A DNA stretch of 14,436 nt, from assembly GCA_027445725.1 (NCBI GenBank), contig DAIAVG010000016.1, forward strand, positions 1 through 14,436, in the 5' to 3' direction. This stretch comes from Acidithiobacillus sp. Lineage in GTDB: Bacteria; Pseudomonadota; Gammaproteobacteria; Acidithiobacillales; Acidithiobacillaceae. The notes beneath the pieces are model-generated. The model made no database searches and was not told the DNA's origin. It was given only the letters and a program-made list of their open reading frames with translations. The position numbers and the translations under genes were made by a program. Each line of letters opens with the position of its first letter. The stretch's first letter is position 1. This document shows positions 1 to 7,159 of this stretch, one piece after another.

Positions 1-1
1 G

Positions 2-229
2 GACATCACCTTTACTTGGTTGCCTTTGTGGAATTTACAGTTCTATGGCGAGGTCTACGGACAAAGCCGCACGGGGCCGGGCCTGGGGTCCGGTTTTGAT
101 GCGGACGGCGGTGTGCAGTACCTGCTTACCCCCTACTGTGAGGTGGACCTCGAAGAAGGTGTGCGCCTGAGCGGAAACCTAGGTGGATTTACCCATTACT
201 TCGGGGCAGGGATGGGTTTCCTGTTCTGA
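2..229 (+). CDS. C-terminal fragment of an outer-membrane beta-barrel protein (possibly MetA-pathway phenol-degradation-like family)
   Basis: The frame is open from the left window edge to a TGA at 227-229 and gives 75 residues, so the start lies outside the window. The fragment has alternating aromatic/hydrophobic and polar residues (LQFYGEVYG, GGVQYLLTPYCEVDL, YFGAGMGFLF) and ends in Phe, the usual C-terminal signal of outer-membrane beta-barrels recognised by BamA. The pattern 'Y-E-Y ... DGG-x-Y-L-L-T-P ... D-L-x-x-G-x-x-L' resembles the end of the putative outer-membrane transporter family near PF13557 (Phenol_MetA_deg). That family call is from memory and is less certain than the barrel call. 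The substrate cannot be inferred. The next gene starts about 140 bp downstream, so co-transcription is possible but not shown. Confidence 0.6.
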   Translation, partial: DITFTWLPLWNLQFYGEVYGQSRTGPGLGSGFDADGGVQYLLTPYCEVDLEEGVRLSGNLGGFTHYFGAGMGFLF

Positions 230-268
230 TCCGTTAGGGTCCTTTAAACAAAAGGGTATCAGATGTCC

Positions 269-312
269 TGACAATGCAGCCGCCCCTCCCTCGCCGTAAC
301 AAGGCATTGTCA
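269..312. repeat. Perfect 9-bp inverted repeat upstream of pyruvate kinase
   Basis: TGACAATGC at 269-277 is matched by GCATTGTCA at 304-312, with a 26-base GC-rich pyrimidine-biased spacer. There is no T-tract on either side, so it is not a canonical Rho-independent terminator. It could be a weak terminator for the upstream gene, an operator, or a hairpin near the pyruvate kinase promoter; the right arm includes the -35-like TTGTCA. Its function is unknown. Confidence 0.4.
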
Positions 313-356
313 TCGTACTGAAATATTCATCTGCTAAACTCCAGACATGACCAAGC

Positions 357-362
357 AGGTGA
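357..362 (+). promoter_or_regulatory. Ribosome binding site that favours the ATG at 368
   Basis: AGGTGA at 357-362 lies 5 bases before the ATG at 368. The in-frame ATG at 347 has no purine-rich element upstream (it is preceded by CTAAACTCCAGAC). I therefore chose 368 for the pyruvate kinase gene. The two starts differ by only 7 residues. Confidence 0.45.
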
Positions 363-367
363 AACAC

Positions 368-2203
368 ATGAATAAGGCATGGCAAGACCTTCAGGAAGCC
401 CTTGGAGGGCTTCACACGCGGATTGTCCAAAGTGAAGCGACCCAACTCACTCTTTTGGAGCAGCAAGACCCCAGCCTTCCCTGGCATCCCGGTATCCGTA
501 ACATGCTGCACTACCTGGCCCTGCGTAGCATCGATTTGCGTCTCCTGCAGGATGCCTTGTCAGATGCCGGACTCTCCTCTCTCGGTCGCGCAGAAAGCCA
601 TGTACTCGACAGCGTGCAGTGTACCTTGCAGATATTACGCGCCGCCCTGCAAATGCCACCTGCCGACTTCAGCGGGACCACGGCCATCACGCGAGAGCAA
701 GGCCGGCAGGCCCTTACGAACAACACGCTGGCCCTGCTCGGTAGTCCGCCCCGCCAGCGCGGCACCCACATCATGGTGACACTATCCGGCGATCGCGTTG
801 ATGATTTCGATTTTTTCCGCAATTTATTAACTGCCGGCATGAACATCGCGCGTATTAACTGCGCCCATGATGACCCGGCCATATGGCAACGGTTGGCTGA
901 GCAGGTCCGCACAGCGAGCCGGGACACTGGCCAGCCCTGCCGGATTCTCGCCGACCTCGCCGGGCACAAGATTCGCACCGGCCCGCTTCCCGAAGTTCCG
1001 GGAGTGATCCATTTGAGTCCTGAACGTGACCGCCTCGGTCGCCTGCAAACGCCAGCACAAATGACCGTACTGGCCTGTCATAAGGAGATAGCGCTTAGTC
1101 CCGCAGGGGTAGACTGCCTGCTCCTTATGGCATCCGGCAGCGCCATGCCGCAGCAAGGCGAAGACTTGCTCTGCCACGATGCCCGCGGCAAAGAGCGCGT
1201 ACTCGTGGTTGAACGCATTGAAGGTCAGATCATCACCTTACAGGCCATGCAGGGTTGCTACTTCACAGCAGGGAATCCCTGGCAAAGCCGGCGTCGCCGC
1301 CATGTGCAGGGACACTTCGTGGGCATTCCGCAAAGCGCACTCCCTCTGCATCTGGAAGTCGACGATCAGCTCCTGCTGCAAAGCCAACCAGGGACCGGGA
1401 CACCGGCACAGAAGAGTCGCCCGGCACGCATCTCCTGCACCCTTCCGGAAGTCGTTGCGCAACTGCCCGTCGGCCAGACTGTGTGGATGGACGACGGTAA
1501 AATTGCCGCCATAGTCATGGAACAGGGTCCTGAAGGTGCCTTGCTGCGCATCACCAAAACCAAACCAGGGGGTGCCCGCCTGCAAGCAGGCCGTGGTCTC
1601 AACTTTCCCGGACTAGCACTGAATCTTCCGGCCCTCAGTGCTAAAGACCTGGAGGATCTGGACACCATTATTCCTTTGGCGGATCTCATCGGTTTTTCTT
1701 TCGTAGAGAACGCCGAACACATGCGTAGCATGCTGGAAGCACTGCGTCAGCGGCAAGGTGAACACCTGGGCGTTATCGCGAAAATAGAAACCGCCGGCGC
1801 CTTTCATAAACTACCGGAGATACTGCTGGCCGCTCTCGGACGCCAACCAATGGGCATAATGATCGCGCGCGGCGATCTGGCTGTAGAAGTGGGTCCTGAA
1901 CGACTGGCGGAAATACAGGAAGAGATTCTCTGGCTGGCGGAAGCAGCCCATTTGCCCGTCATCTGGGCCACCCAGGTGCTAGAACAACTCACCAAAAAGG
2001 GCGTCATCTCCCGGCCCGAATTCACCGATGCAGCCATGGGTGTGCGCGCCGAGTGCGTGATGCTCAACAAGGGTCCTTACGCGGTCGAGGCTGTGCATAC
2101 GCTGAACGACATTCTCATCCGCATGCAGGCACACCAGCACAAAAAATTCAGTCGCTTACGCGCCCTGCATTGGGGCGCATCCACAGTATCGGCAAGTCAG
2201 TGA
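368..2203 (+). CDS. pyk: Pyruvate kinase, variant form with N-terminal extension and no C-terminal domain
   Basis: This enzyme catalyses phosphoenolpyruvate + ADP to pyruvate + ATP in the cytoplasm. The protein has 611 residues from the chosen ATG (618 from the ATG at 347). Residues 1 to about 130 form a helical extension with the striking motif NMLHYLALRSIDLRLLQ (45-61) and GLSSLGR (68-74). The barrel follows: MNIARIN with R162 and N164, ADLAGHKIR with D196 and K201, WMDDGKI at 373-379 closing the B domain, FPGLALNLPAL at 413-423, AKIETAG with K472 and E474, ARGDLAVEVG with D503, and ATQVLE with T535. These are the PEP-, metal- and proton-transfer residues of pyruvate kinases, and all are present. 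The B domain region (about 205-400) is larger than usual. The chain stops about 50 residues after the last barrel motifs, so the C-terminal allosteric domain of classical enzymes is absent. Activity is likely but not certain. Its last 7 bases overlap the convergent pssA. Confidence 0.85.
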   Translation: MNKAWQDLQEALGGLHTRIVQSEATQLTLLEQQDPSLPWHPGIRNMLHYLALRSIDLRLLQDALSDAGLSSLGRAESHVLDSVQCTLQILRAALQMPPADFSGTTAITREQGRQALTNNTLALLGSPPRQRGTHIMVTLSGDRVDDFDFFRNLLTAGMNIARINCAHDDPAIWQRLAEQVRTASRDTGQPCRILADLAGHKIRTGPLPEVPGVIHLSPERDRLGRLQTPAQMTVLACHKEIALSPAGVDCLLLMASGSAMPQQGEDLLCHDARGKERVLVVERIEGQIITLQAMQGCYFTAGNPWQSRRRRHVQGHFVGIPQSALPLHLEVDDQLLLQSQPGTGTPAQKSRPARISCTLPEVVAQLPVGQTVWMDDGKIAAIVMEQGPEGALLRITKTKPGGARLQAGRGLNFPGLALNLPALSAKDLEDLDTIIPLADLIGFSFVENAEHMRSMLEALRQRQGEHLGVIAKIETAGAFHKLPEILLAALGRQPMGIMIARGDLAVEVGPERLAEIQEEILWLAEAAHLPVIWATQVLEQLTKKGVISRPEFTDAAMGVRAECVMLNKGPYAVEAVHTLNDILIRMQAHQHKKFSRLRALHWGASTVSASQ

Positions 2204-2949
2204 CCAGAGCCACCACGCCGCCGCTGAATACGGCGACTGCGGATTTGCCACAGGGTCAACAGCAACCCCACCACCACGTAGGAAATCACGGCGATAAACA
2301 GTACCAGCGGTGGATGCACGGCGACCAAGGCCACAACCAGCACCACGAGGATGGCTAACGCAAAAGGCACTCGCCCGTGCAGGTCGAAATCCTTGAAACT
2401 GCGAAAGCGGACATTACTGACCATCAACAGGCCCAACGCGTAGACCAGCCCCAGCGCCAGATATTCACTAATCTGCGTCAGCCAGGGGTAACCCTCCCCT
2501 ACTGCCACCCAGACCAGACTGGCCAGCACGGCAGCGGCCGTGGGTATGGGCAAGCCTTGGAAGTAGCGCTTGGATGCGCTATGCACCTGGGTATTAAAGC
2601 GGGCCAGGCGCAGGGCACCACAGGCGGTATAGACAAAGGCCCCCAGCCAGCCGAAATTGCCAAAATCCCGCAGCCCCCACAGAAATACCAAAATGGCCGG
2701 TGCCATACCAAAGGCAATCACATCCGCCAATGAGTCATATTCCGCACCGAATGCGCTTTCCGTATGGGTCATCCTCGCCACACGCCCATCCAGCCCGTCG
2801 AGAATCATGGCAATGAAAATGACGATGGCCGCCACCCGGTAATGCCCGTTAATGGAAGCAATGATGGAATAGAAACCGGCAAACAGGCTGGCTGTGGTAA
2901 AGAGGTTGGGCAGGACATAAACCCCACGGCGCGGATATCTGGGGTTCAT
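2197..2949 (-). CDS. pssA: CDP-diacylglycerol-serine O-phosphatidyltransferase
   Basis: This enzyme makes phosphatidylserine from CDP-diacylglycerol and L-serine at the inner membrane, the step before Psd. The 250-residue protein has the complete CDP-alcohol phosphatidyltransferase signature D-x2-D-G-x2-A-R-x8-G-x3-D-x3-D: D51, D54, G55, A58, R59, G68, D72 and D76. Around it are several hydrophobic membrane segments (about 12-32, 38-52, 78-95, 98-112, 140-155, 165-180 and two near 200-240), and it ends in a basic tail (RSRRIQRRR). This is the multi-span type II enzyme, not the peripheral E. coli type. The reading frame extends 10 codons further upstream, but the ATG at 2949 overlaps the psd stop as ATGA, which strongly supports translational coupling and this start. 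Its TGA shares the heptamer TCAGTGA (2197-2203) with the stop of the convergent pyruvate kinase gene. Confidence 0.95.
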   Translation of the reverse strand: MNPRYPRRGVYVLPNLFTTASLFAGFYSIIASINGHYRVAAIVIFIAMILDGLDGRVARMTHTESAFGAEYDSLADVIAFGMAPAILVFLWGLRDFGNFGWLGAFVYTACGALRLARFNTQVHSASKRYFQGLPIPTAAAVLASLVWVAVGEGYPWLTQISEYLALGLVYALGLLMVSNVRFRSFKDFDLHGRVPFALAILVVLVVALVAVHPPLVLFIAVISYVVVGLLLTLWQIRSRRIQRRRGGSGH

Positions 2950-3608
2950 GGCTGCTGGACACCCAAGGTCGCAATACACTGAGCACCCGAGCGCACCCGC
3001 TCTCCTACGGCCACCAGGGGCTGGGCATTGAACGGCAGGTAGGTATCTACCCGCGAACCAAAGCGAATAAAGCCGAAGCGCTGCCCTGCGGCCACGGAGC
3101 TATCGGCCGCGACGTAGCAGACAATACGCCGCGCGACCAACCCCGCCACCTGTACGACGGTCACGTCGCTGCCATCGTCGGTTTTCACCCAAAGAGCATT
3201 GCGTTCATTCTCCAAAGAAGCCTTGTCGAGGGCGGCGTTGAAGAACTTACCCGGAAAATACCAGGCTTTTTGCACCTGTCCCTTGACCGGCATGCGATTC
3301 ACATGCACATCAAACACATTCATAAAAATACTGATCTTGAGCGCATGACGGGAAAGATAAGGGTCTTCAACCTGCTCAATAGCAATCACCTTGCCATCAG
3401 CCGGACACACCACCGATCTTTCCGATAACGCCGGCAGGGGTCGCCGCGGATCACGGAAAAACTGGAGGCTGAAGAGAAAAAGCAGATAAAACGGCGAAGC
3501 CCACCAGCCATTCGTAAATATATGCAGCACAATGGCGATACCTAAAAACAAGGCCAAAAAAGGCCAGCCCTCGCGCGCCAACAAAGGATAAGGATAGTCT
3601 GTTTTCAT
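2946..3608 (-). CDS. psd: Phosphatidylserine decarboxylase proenzyme (short, pyruvoyl-dependent type)
   Basis: This enzyme decarboxylates phosphatidylserine to phosphatidylethanolamine at the inner membrane. The proenzyme has 220 residues. Two hydrophobic N-terminal stretches (about 16-30 and 38-50) anchor it. The catalytic Asp lies in PADGKV (D71), the His in VFDVHVNRMP (H102), and the self-cleavage site is RFGSRVDTYLP. Cleavage between G184 and S185 would turn the Ser into the N-terminal pyruvoyl group of a short alpha chain of about 36 residues. The length fits the short Psd_precursor-related family rather than the roughly 320-residue E. coli enzyme with its LGST site. The gene comes first in a two-gene unit with pssA (ATGA overlap). 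No strong Shine-Dalgarno is visible before the ATG at 3608. A terminator-like hairpin lies just upstream, so psd-pssA either needs its own promoter or depends on read-through from ilvC. Confidence 0.95.
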   Translation of the reverse strand: MKTDYPYPLLAREGWPFLALFLGIAIVLHIFTNGWWASPFYLLFLFSLQFFRDPRRPLPALSERSVVCPADGKVIAIEQVEDPYLSRHALKISIFMNVFDVHVNRMPVKGQVQKAWYFPGKFFNAALDKASLENERNALWVKTDDGSDVTVVQVAGLVARRIVCYVAADSSVAAGQRFGFIRFGSRVDTYLPFNAQPLVAVGERVRSGAQCIATLGVQQP

Positions 3609-3639
3609 GCGCAGAGCGTATCAGGAGCCGGACAACGAT

Positions 3640-3693
3640 AAAAGGGCGGAATCACCACAGGCACATTGCTTTTTGCCCACAGCCATTCCGCCC
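3640..3693 (-). terminator. Intrinsic terminator-like hairpin after ilvC
   Basis: On the minus strand GGGCGGAAT (3693-3685) pairs perfectly with ATTCCGCCC (3652-3644) across a 32-base loop, followed at once by TTTT (3643-3640) and then A. It begins 32 bases past the ilvC stop and ends 31 bases before psd. A GC-rich 9-bp stem followed by a short U-tract is what a Rho-independent terminator needs. The loop is long and the U-tract short, so termination may be partial. Confidence 0.65.
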
Positions 3694-3725
3694 CATGCGG
3701 ATTGTCGCCAATCCCCGTCGCGAGC

Positions 3726-4763
<1,038 letters not shown>

Positions 4764-4793
4764 TTAAGTGATTGTAACTTTTTCGTTTAAGAC

Positions 4794-5279
4794 TTAGATT
4801 GCCCTGGCACCACGGCTGATGGCGCTGGCACCGCTACGTACCACTTCAATGACCATGCCGGGATCCAGAGCATGGATAAAGGCGTCCAGCTTCTCGCCAG
4901 TACCGGTCAGTTCCATAGTGTAGGAGCGGTCCGTCACATCAATGATGCGCCCCCGGAAAACATCCGACAGCCTTTTGACTTCCTCACGATCCGGCCCCAC
5001 GGCATGGACCTTGATGAGCATCAACTCCCGCTCAATGTGCGGGCCTTCTGTCAGGTCATGCACGCGGATGACCTCCACGAGCTTATTCAACTGCTTGAGG
5101 ACCTGCTCCATGATCTCTTCGGAGCCGCGGGTGGCCACGGTCATCCGCGAGATACTCGGATCATGGGTCGGCGCGACGGTCATCGCTTCAATGTTATACC
5201 CGCGCGCTGCGAACAACCCTGCCACTCGTGACAAAGCACCCGCTTCATTTTCCAGCAAGATAGAGATGATATGGCGCAT
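4794..5279 (-). CDS. ilvH: Acetolactate synthase, small (regulatory) subunit
   Basis: This is the regulatory subunit that activates the large subunit and confers valine feedback inhibition. Its 161 residues closely resemble E. coli IlvH (about 163). An N-terminal ACT domain (about 1-75) begins MRHIISILLENEAGALSRVA; N11, G14 and N29 match the positions known to bind valine in IlvH. The C-terminal domain (about 80-158) carries VKRLSDVFRGRIIDVT and GTGEKLDAFI. The ATG at 5279 lies 3 bases after the ilvI stop codon (5285-5283). There is no strong independent Shine-Dalgarno, which suggests translational coupling to ilvI. Retention of the valine-site residues predicts end-product inhibition (inference). 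Confidence 0.97.
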   Translation of the reverse strand: MRHIISILLENEAGALSRVAGLFAARGYNIEAMTVAPTHDPSISRMTVATRGSEEIMEQVLKQLNKLVEVIRVHDLTEGPHIERELMLIKVHAVGPDREEVKRLSDVFRGRIIDVTDRSYTMELTGTGEKLDAFIHALDPGMVIEVVRSGASAISRGARAI

Positions 5280-5282
5280 GGG

Positions 5283-7028
5283 TTATACCAGAATCATTTC
5301 AGAGAGGGCCGCACCCGCAGGCACCATGGGGTAGACGTTTTCCTGCGGGTCCACCTGAAAGTCCATGAACACCATACGATCTTTAAGGCGCAGTGCCTCA
5401 CGGATCACCGGTTCCACATCAGCGGGCGTATCCGCGCGCAGGCCGATATGGCCGTAGGCTTCGGCCAGTTTGACGAAGTCCGGCAAGGCATCCACATAAC
5501 TCATGGCGTAACGGTTCTCATAGAAGAACTCCTGCCACTGGCGCACCATCCCCAGATAATGATTGTTGAGACACGCCACCTTGATGGGCAAATGATGCTG
5601 CAGACAGGTGGACAACTCCTGAATATTCATCTGGATGCTGCCATCGCCCGTCACACAAACCACCGTCGAATCCGGTTCGGCGACCTGCGCGCCCATGGCC
5701 GCCGGGAGCCCGAAGCCCATGGTACCCAACCCACCACTGTTGACCCAGCGCCGTGGCCGGTCGAAACCATAAAACTGCGCCGCCCACATCTGGTGCTGTC
5801 CCACATCCGAGGTGACGATGGCATTACCGCCCGTCAGTTCAAAAAGCTTCTGCACCACAAACTGCGGCTTGATGAAGCGATCATCCTGCTTGTAATGCAG
5901 ACAATCGCGCTGCCGCCATTCCTCAATTTGCGCCCACCACGTCTGCATCGCCTGGGGATCGTTGCGCTGATCGCTCTCCGCCAGCACCTGATTCATTTCG
6001 AGCAGAACCTGCTGCAAATCGCCGACGACGGGCACATCCACCCGCACATTCTTGGAGATGGAAGAGGGGTCAACGTCTACGTGCACAATCCGCGCGTGTG
6101 GCGCGAATTTGGCGAGATTGCCGGTGACGCGATCGTCAAAACGCGCGCCCAGAGCAACCAGCACATCACAATGTTGCACGGCCATGTTGGCCTCGTAGGT
6201 ACCGTGCATACCCAGCATACCCAGGAACTGACGATCCGATGCCGGATAGGCGCCCAAGCCCATAAGGGTATGGGTAATGGGCGCGCCCAGCGTGCGGACC
6301 AGCTTGCGTAGTTCCCCGGAGGCGTTACCGAGGATAATGCCACCGCCGGTATAGAACATCGGCCGCTGCGCACTGGTAATGAGCTGCATGGCTTTACGCA
6401 CCTGCCCCGGATGGCCTTTCAGCGTCGGTTTGTAGGAACGCAGACTGATTTTTTCCGGGTAGTGATAATGGGTCTTGTGGCTGGTAATATCCTTGGGGAT
6501 ATCCACCAGCACCGGTCCAGGCCGCCCCGTCGCCGCCAGATAAAAAGCCGTCTTCAGGGTGCTCGCCAGATCGCGGACATCCTTCACCAGGAAATTATGC
6601 TTGGTGCAGGGGCGCGTAATACCCACCGTATCCACTTCCTGAAAGGCGTCATTGCCGATGAGCGCAACGGGCACCTGCCCGGTGATCACCACCATGGGCA
6701 CCGAGTCCATATACGCCGTGGCAATGCCGGTCACCGCATTGGTGGCACCCGGGCCGCTGGTGACCAGCGCCACACCGACCTTGCCGGTGACCCGGGAATA
6801 GGCATCCGCCGCATGCACCGCCGCCTGCTCATGGCGCACGAGAATATGCTTGACGGCATCCTGCTGCGCGAGTTTGTCGTAAATATACAGCACCGCACCG
6901 CCCGGATAACCGAAAACATATTCCACACCTTCATCACGCAACGCACGGACTACAATCTCCGCACCCGTCAGCTCTTCTGTTTCCAGCTCGGGACTTGGGC
7001 GATCTTGCGTAGTCGTCGGGGACGTCAT
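5283..7028 (-). CDS. ilvI: Acetolactate synthase, large (catalytic) subunit
   Basis: This subunit condenses two pyruvates to acetolactate, or pyruvate with 2-oxobutyrate to acetohydroxybutyrate, using thiamine diphosphate, Mg2+ and FAD. It has 581 residues in three domains. The N-terminal domain holds the catalytic Glu in VRHEQAAVHAADAY (E67). The central FAD domain contains ALGARFDDRVTG (about 293-303). The C-terminal ThDP domain has GDGSIQMN (461-468) and the closing NN at 488-489. W498 in MVRQWQEFFYENR is the conserved Trp of the herbicide-contact region. The frame is open 11 codons further upstream (to 7061), but GAGGAG (7041-7036) sits 7 bases before the ATG at 7028, which fixes the start. 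It could equally be named ilvB; I use ilvI because its partner is an IlvH-length subunit. Confidence 0.97.
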   Translation of the reverse strand: MTSPTTTQDRPSPELETEELTGAEIVVRALRDEGVEYVFGYPGGAVLYIYDKLAQQDAVKHILVRHEQAAVHAADAYSRVTGKVGVALVTSGPGATNAVTGIATAYMDSVPMVVITGQVPVALIGNDAFQEVDTVGITRPCTKHNFLVKDVRDLASTLKTAFYLAATGRPGPVLVDIPKDITSHKTHYHYPEKISLRSYKPTLKGHPGQVRKAMQLITSAQRPMFYTGGGIILGNASGELRKLVRTLGAPITHTLMGLGAYPASDRQFLGMLGMHGTYEANMAVQHCDVLVALGARFDDRVTGNLAKFAPHARIVHVDVDPSSISKNVRVDVPVVGDLQQVLLEMNQVLAESDQRNDPQAMQTWWAQIEEWRQRDCLHYKQDDRFIKPQFVVQKLFELTGGNAIVTSDVGQHQMWAAQFYGFDRPRRWVNSGGLGTMGFGLPAAMGAQVAEPDSTVVCVTGDGSIQMNIQELSTCLQHHLPIKVACLNNHYLGMVRQWQEFFYENRYAMSYVDALPDFVKLAEAYGHIGLRADTPADVEPVIREALRLKDRMVFMDFQVDPQENVYPMVPAGAALSEMILV

Positions 7029-7159
7029 CGTCGTACTCCTCAGGGAATAAAGTATCAACACAAAAAGCTAGACATTTTTTGCTGTGAGGTCAAATAAAAA
7101 TGCCTTGGCACATACGGATTGTCATCTATGGTACCGCGGCAACCAGCACGCTTTTTGGC
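7029..7159 (-). promoter_or_regulatory. ilvIHC upstream region, possible weak promoter
   Basis: This 131-bp gap lies between the mutS2-like stop and ilvI. It is AT-rich in 7050-7100 compared with its surroundings. On the minus strand TTGACC (7093-7088) is followed 17 bp later by TAGCTT (7070-7065), a possible but poor sigma-70 promoter. TGCC-AA-GGCA followed by TTTTTATTT (about 7110-7092) looks like a terminator tail but its loop is too small. I see no convincing attenuator and no leader peptide rich in Ile, Leu or Val codons. Confidence 0.3.
7036..7041 (-). promoter_or_regulatory. Ribosome binding site deciding the ilvI start
   Basis: GAGGAG reads on the minus strand from 7041 to 7036, 7 bases before the ATG at 7028. 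No comparable element precedes the upstream in-frame ATG at 7061, which would also add an unconserved 11-residue extension. Confidence 0.75.

Larger units (their letters stand above)
230..367. other. Intergenic region before the pyruvate kinase gene
   Basis: This 138-bp gap holds a perfect 9-bp inverted repeat (listed separately at 269-312) and a possible extended -10 element, TG-C-TAAACT at 332-340. The sequence TTGTCA at 307-312 resembles a -35 box but lies 22 bp from that -10, which is too far for a standard sigma-70 promoter. If the extended -10 is used, transcription would start near 347. That would make the ATG at 347 leaderless and would favour the ATG at 368. No intrinsic terminator with a T-tract was seen for the upstream barrel gene. 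Confidence 0.3.

Noticed and set aside
2219..2235. CGCCG/CGGCG hairpin just past the pyruvate kinase stop, considered as a terminator
   Set aside because: The stem is only 5 bp, has no T-tract and lies inside the pssA coding sequence; it is expected by chance in GC-rich DNA.
5271..6311. 346-codon plus-strand open frame opposite ilvI
   Set aside because: It is antisense to the acetolactate synthase catalytic gene, has His/Arg-rich composition and no domain; a codon-bias artefact.
7090..7125. 11-codon minus-strand open frame MTIRMCQGIFI with three Ile codons upstream of ilvI, considered as an attenuation leader peptide
   Set aside because: It has no Shine-Dalgarno, few branched-chain codons, and no alternative terminator/antiterminator hairpins before ilvI; chance is enough to explain it.
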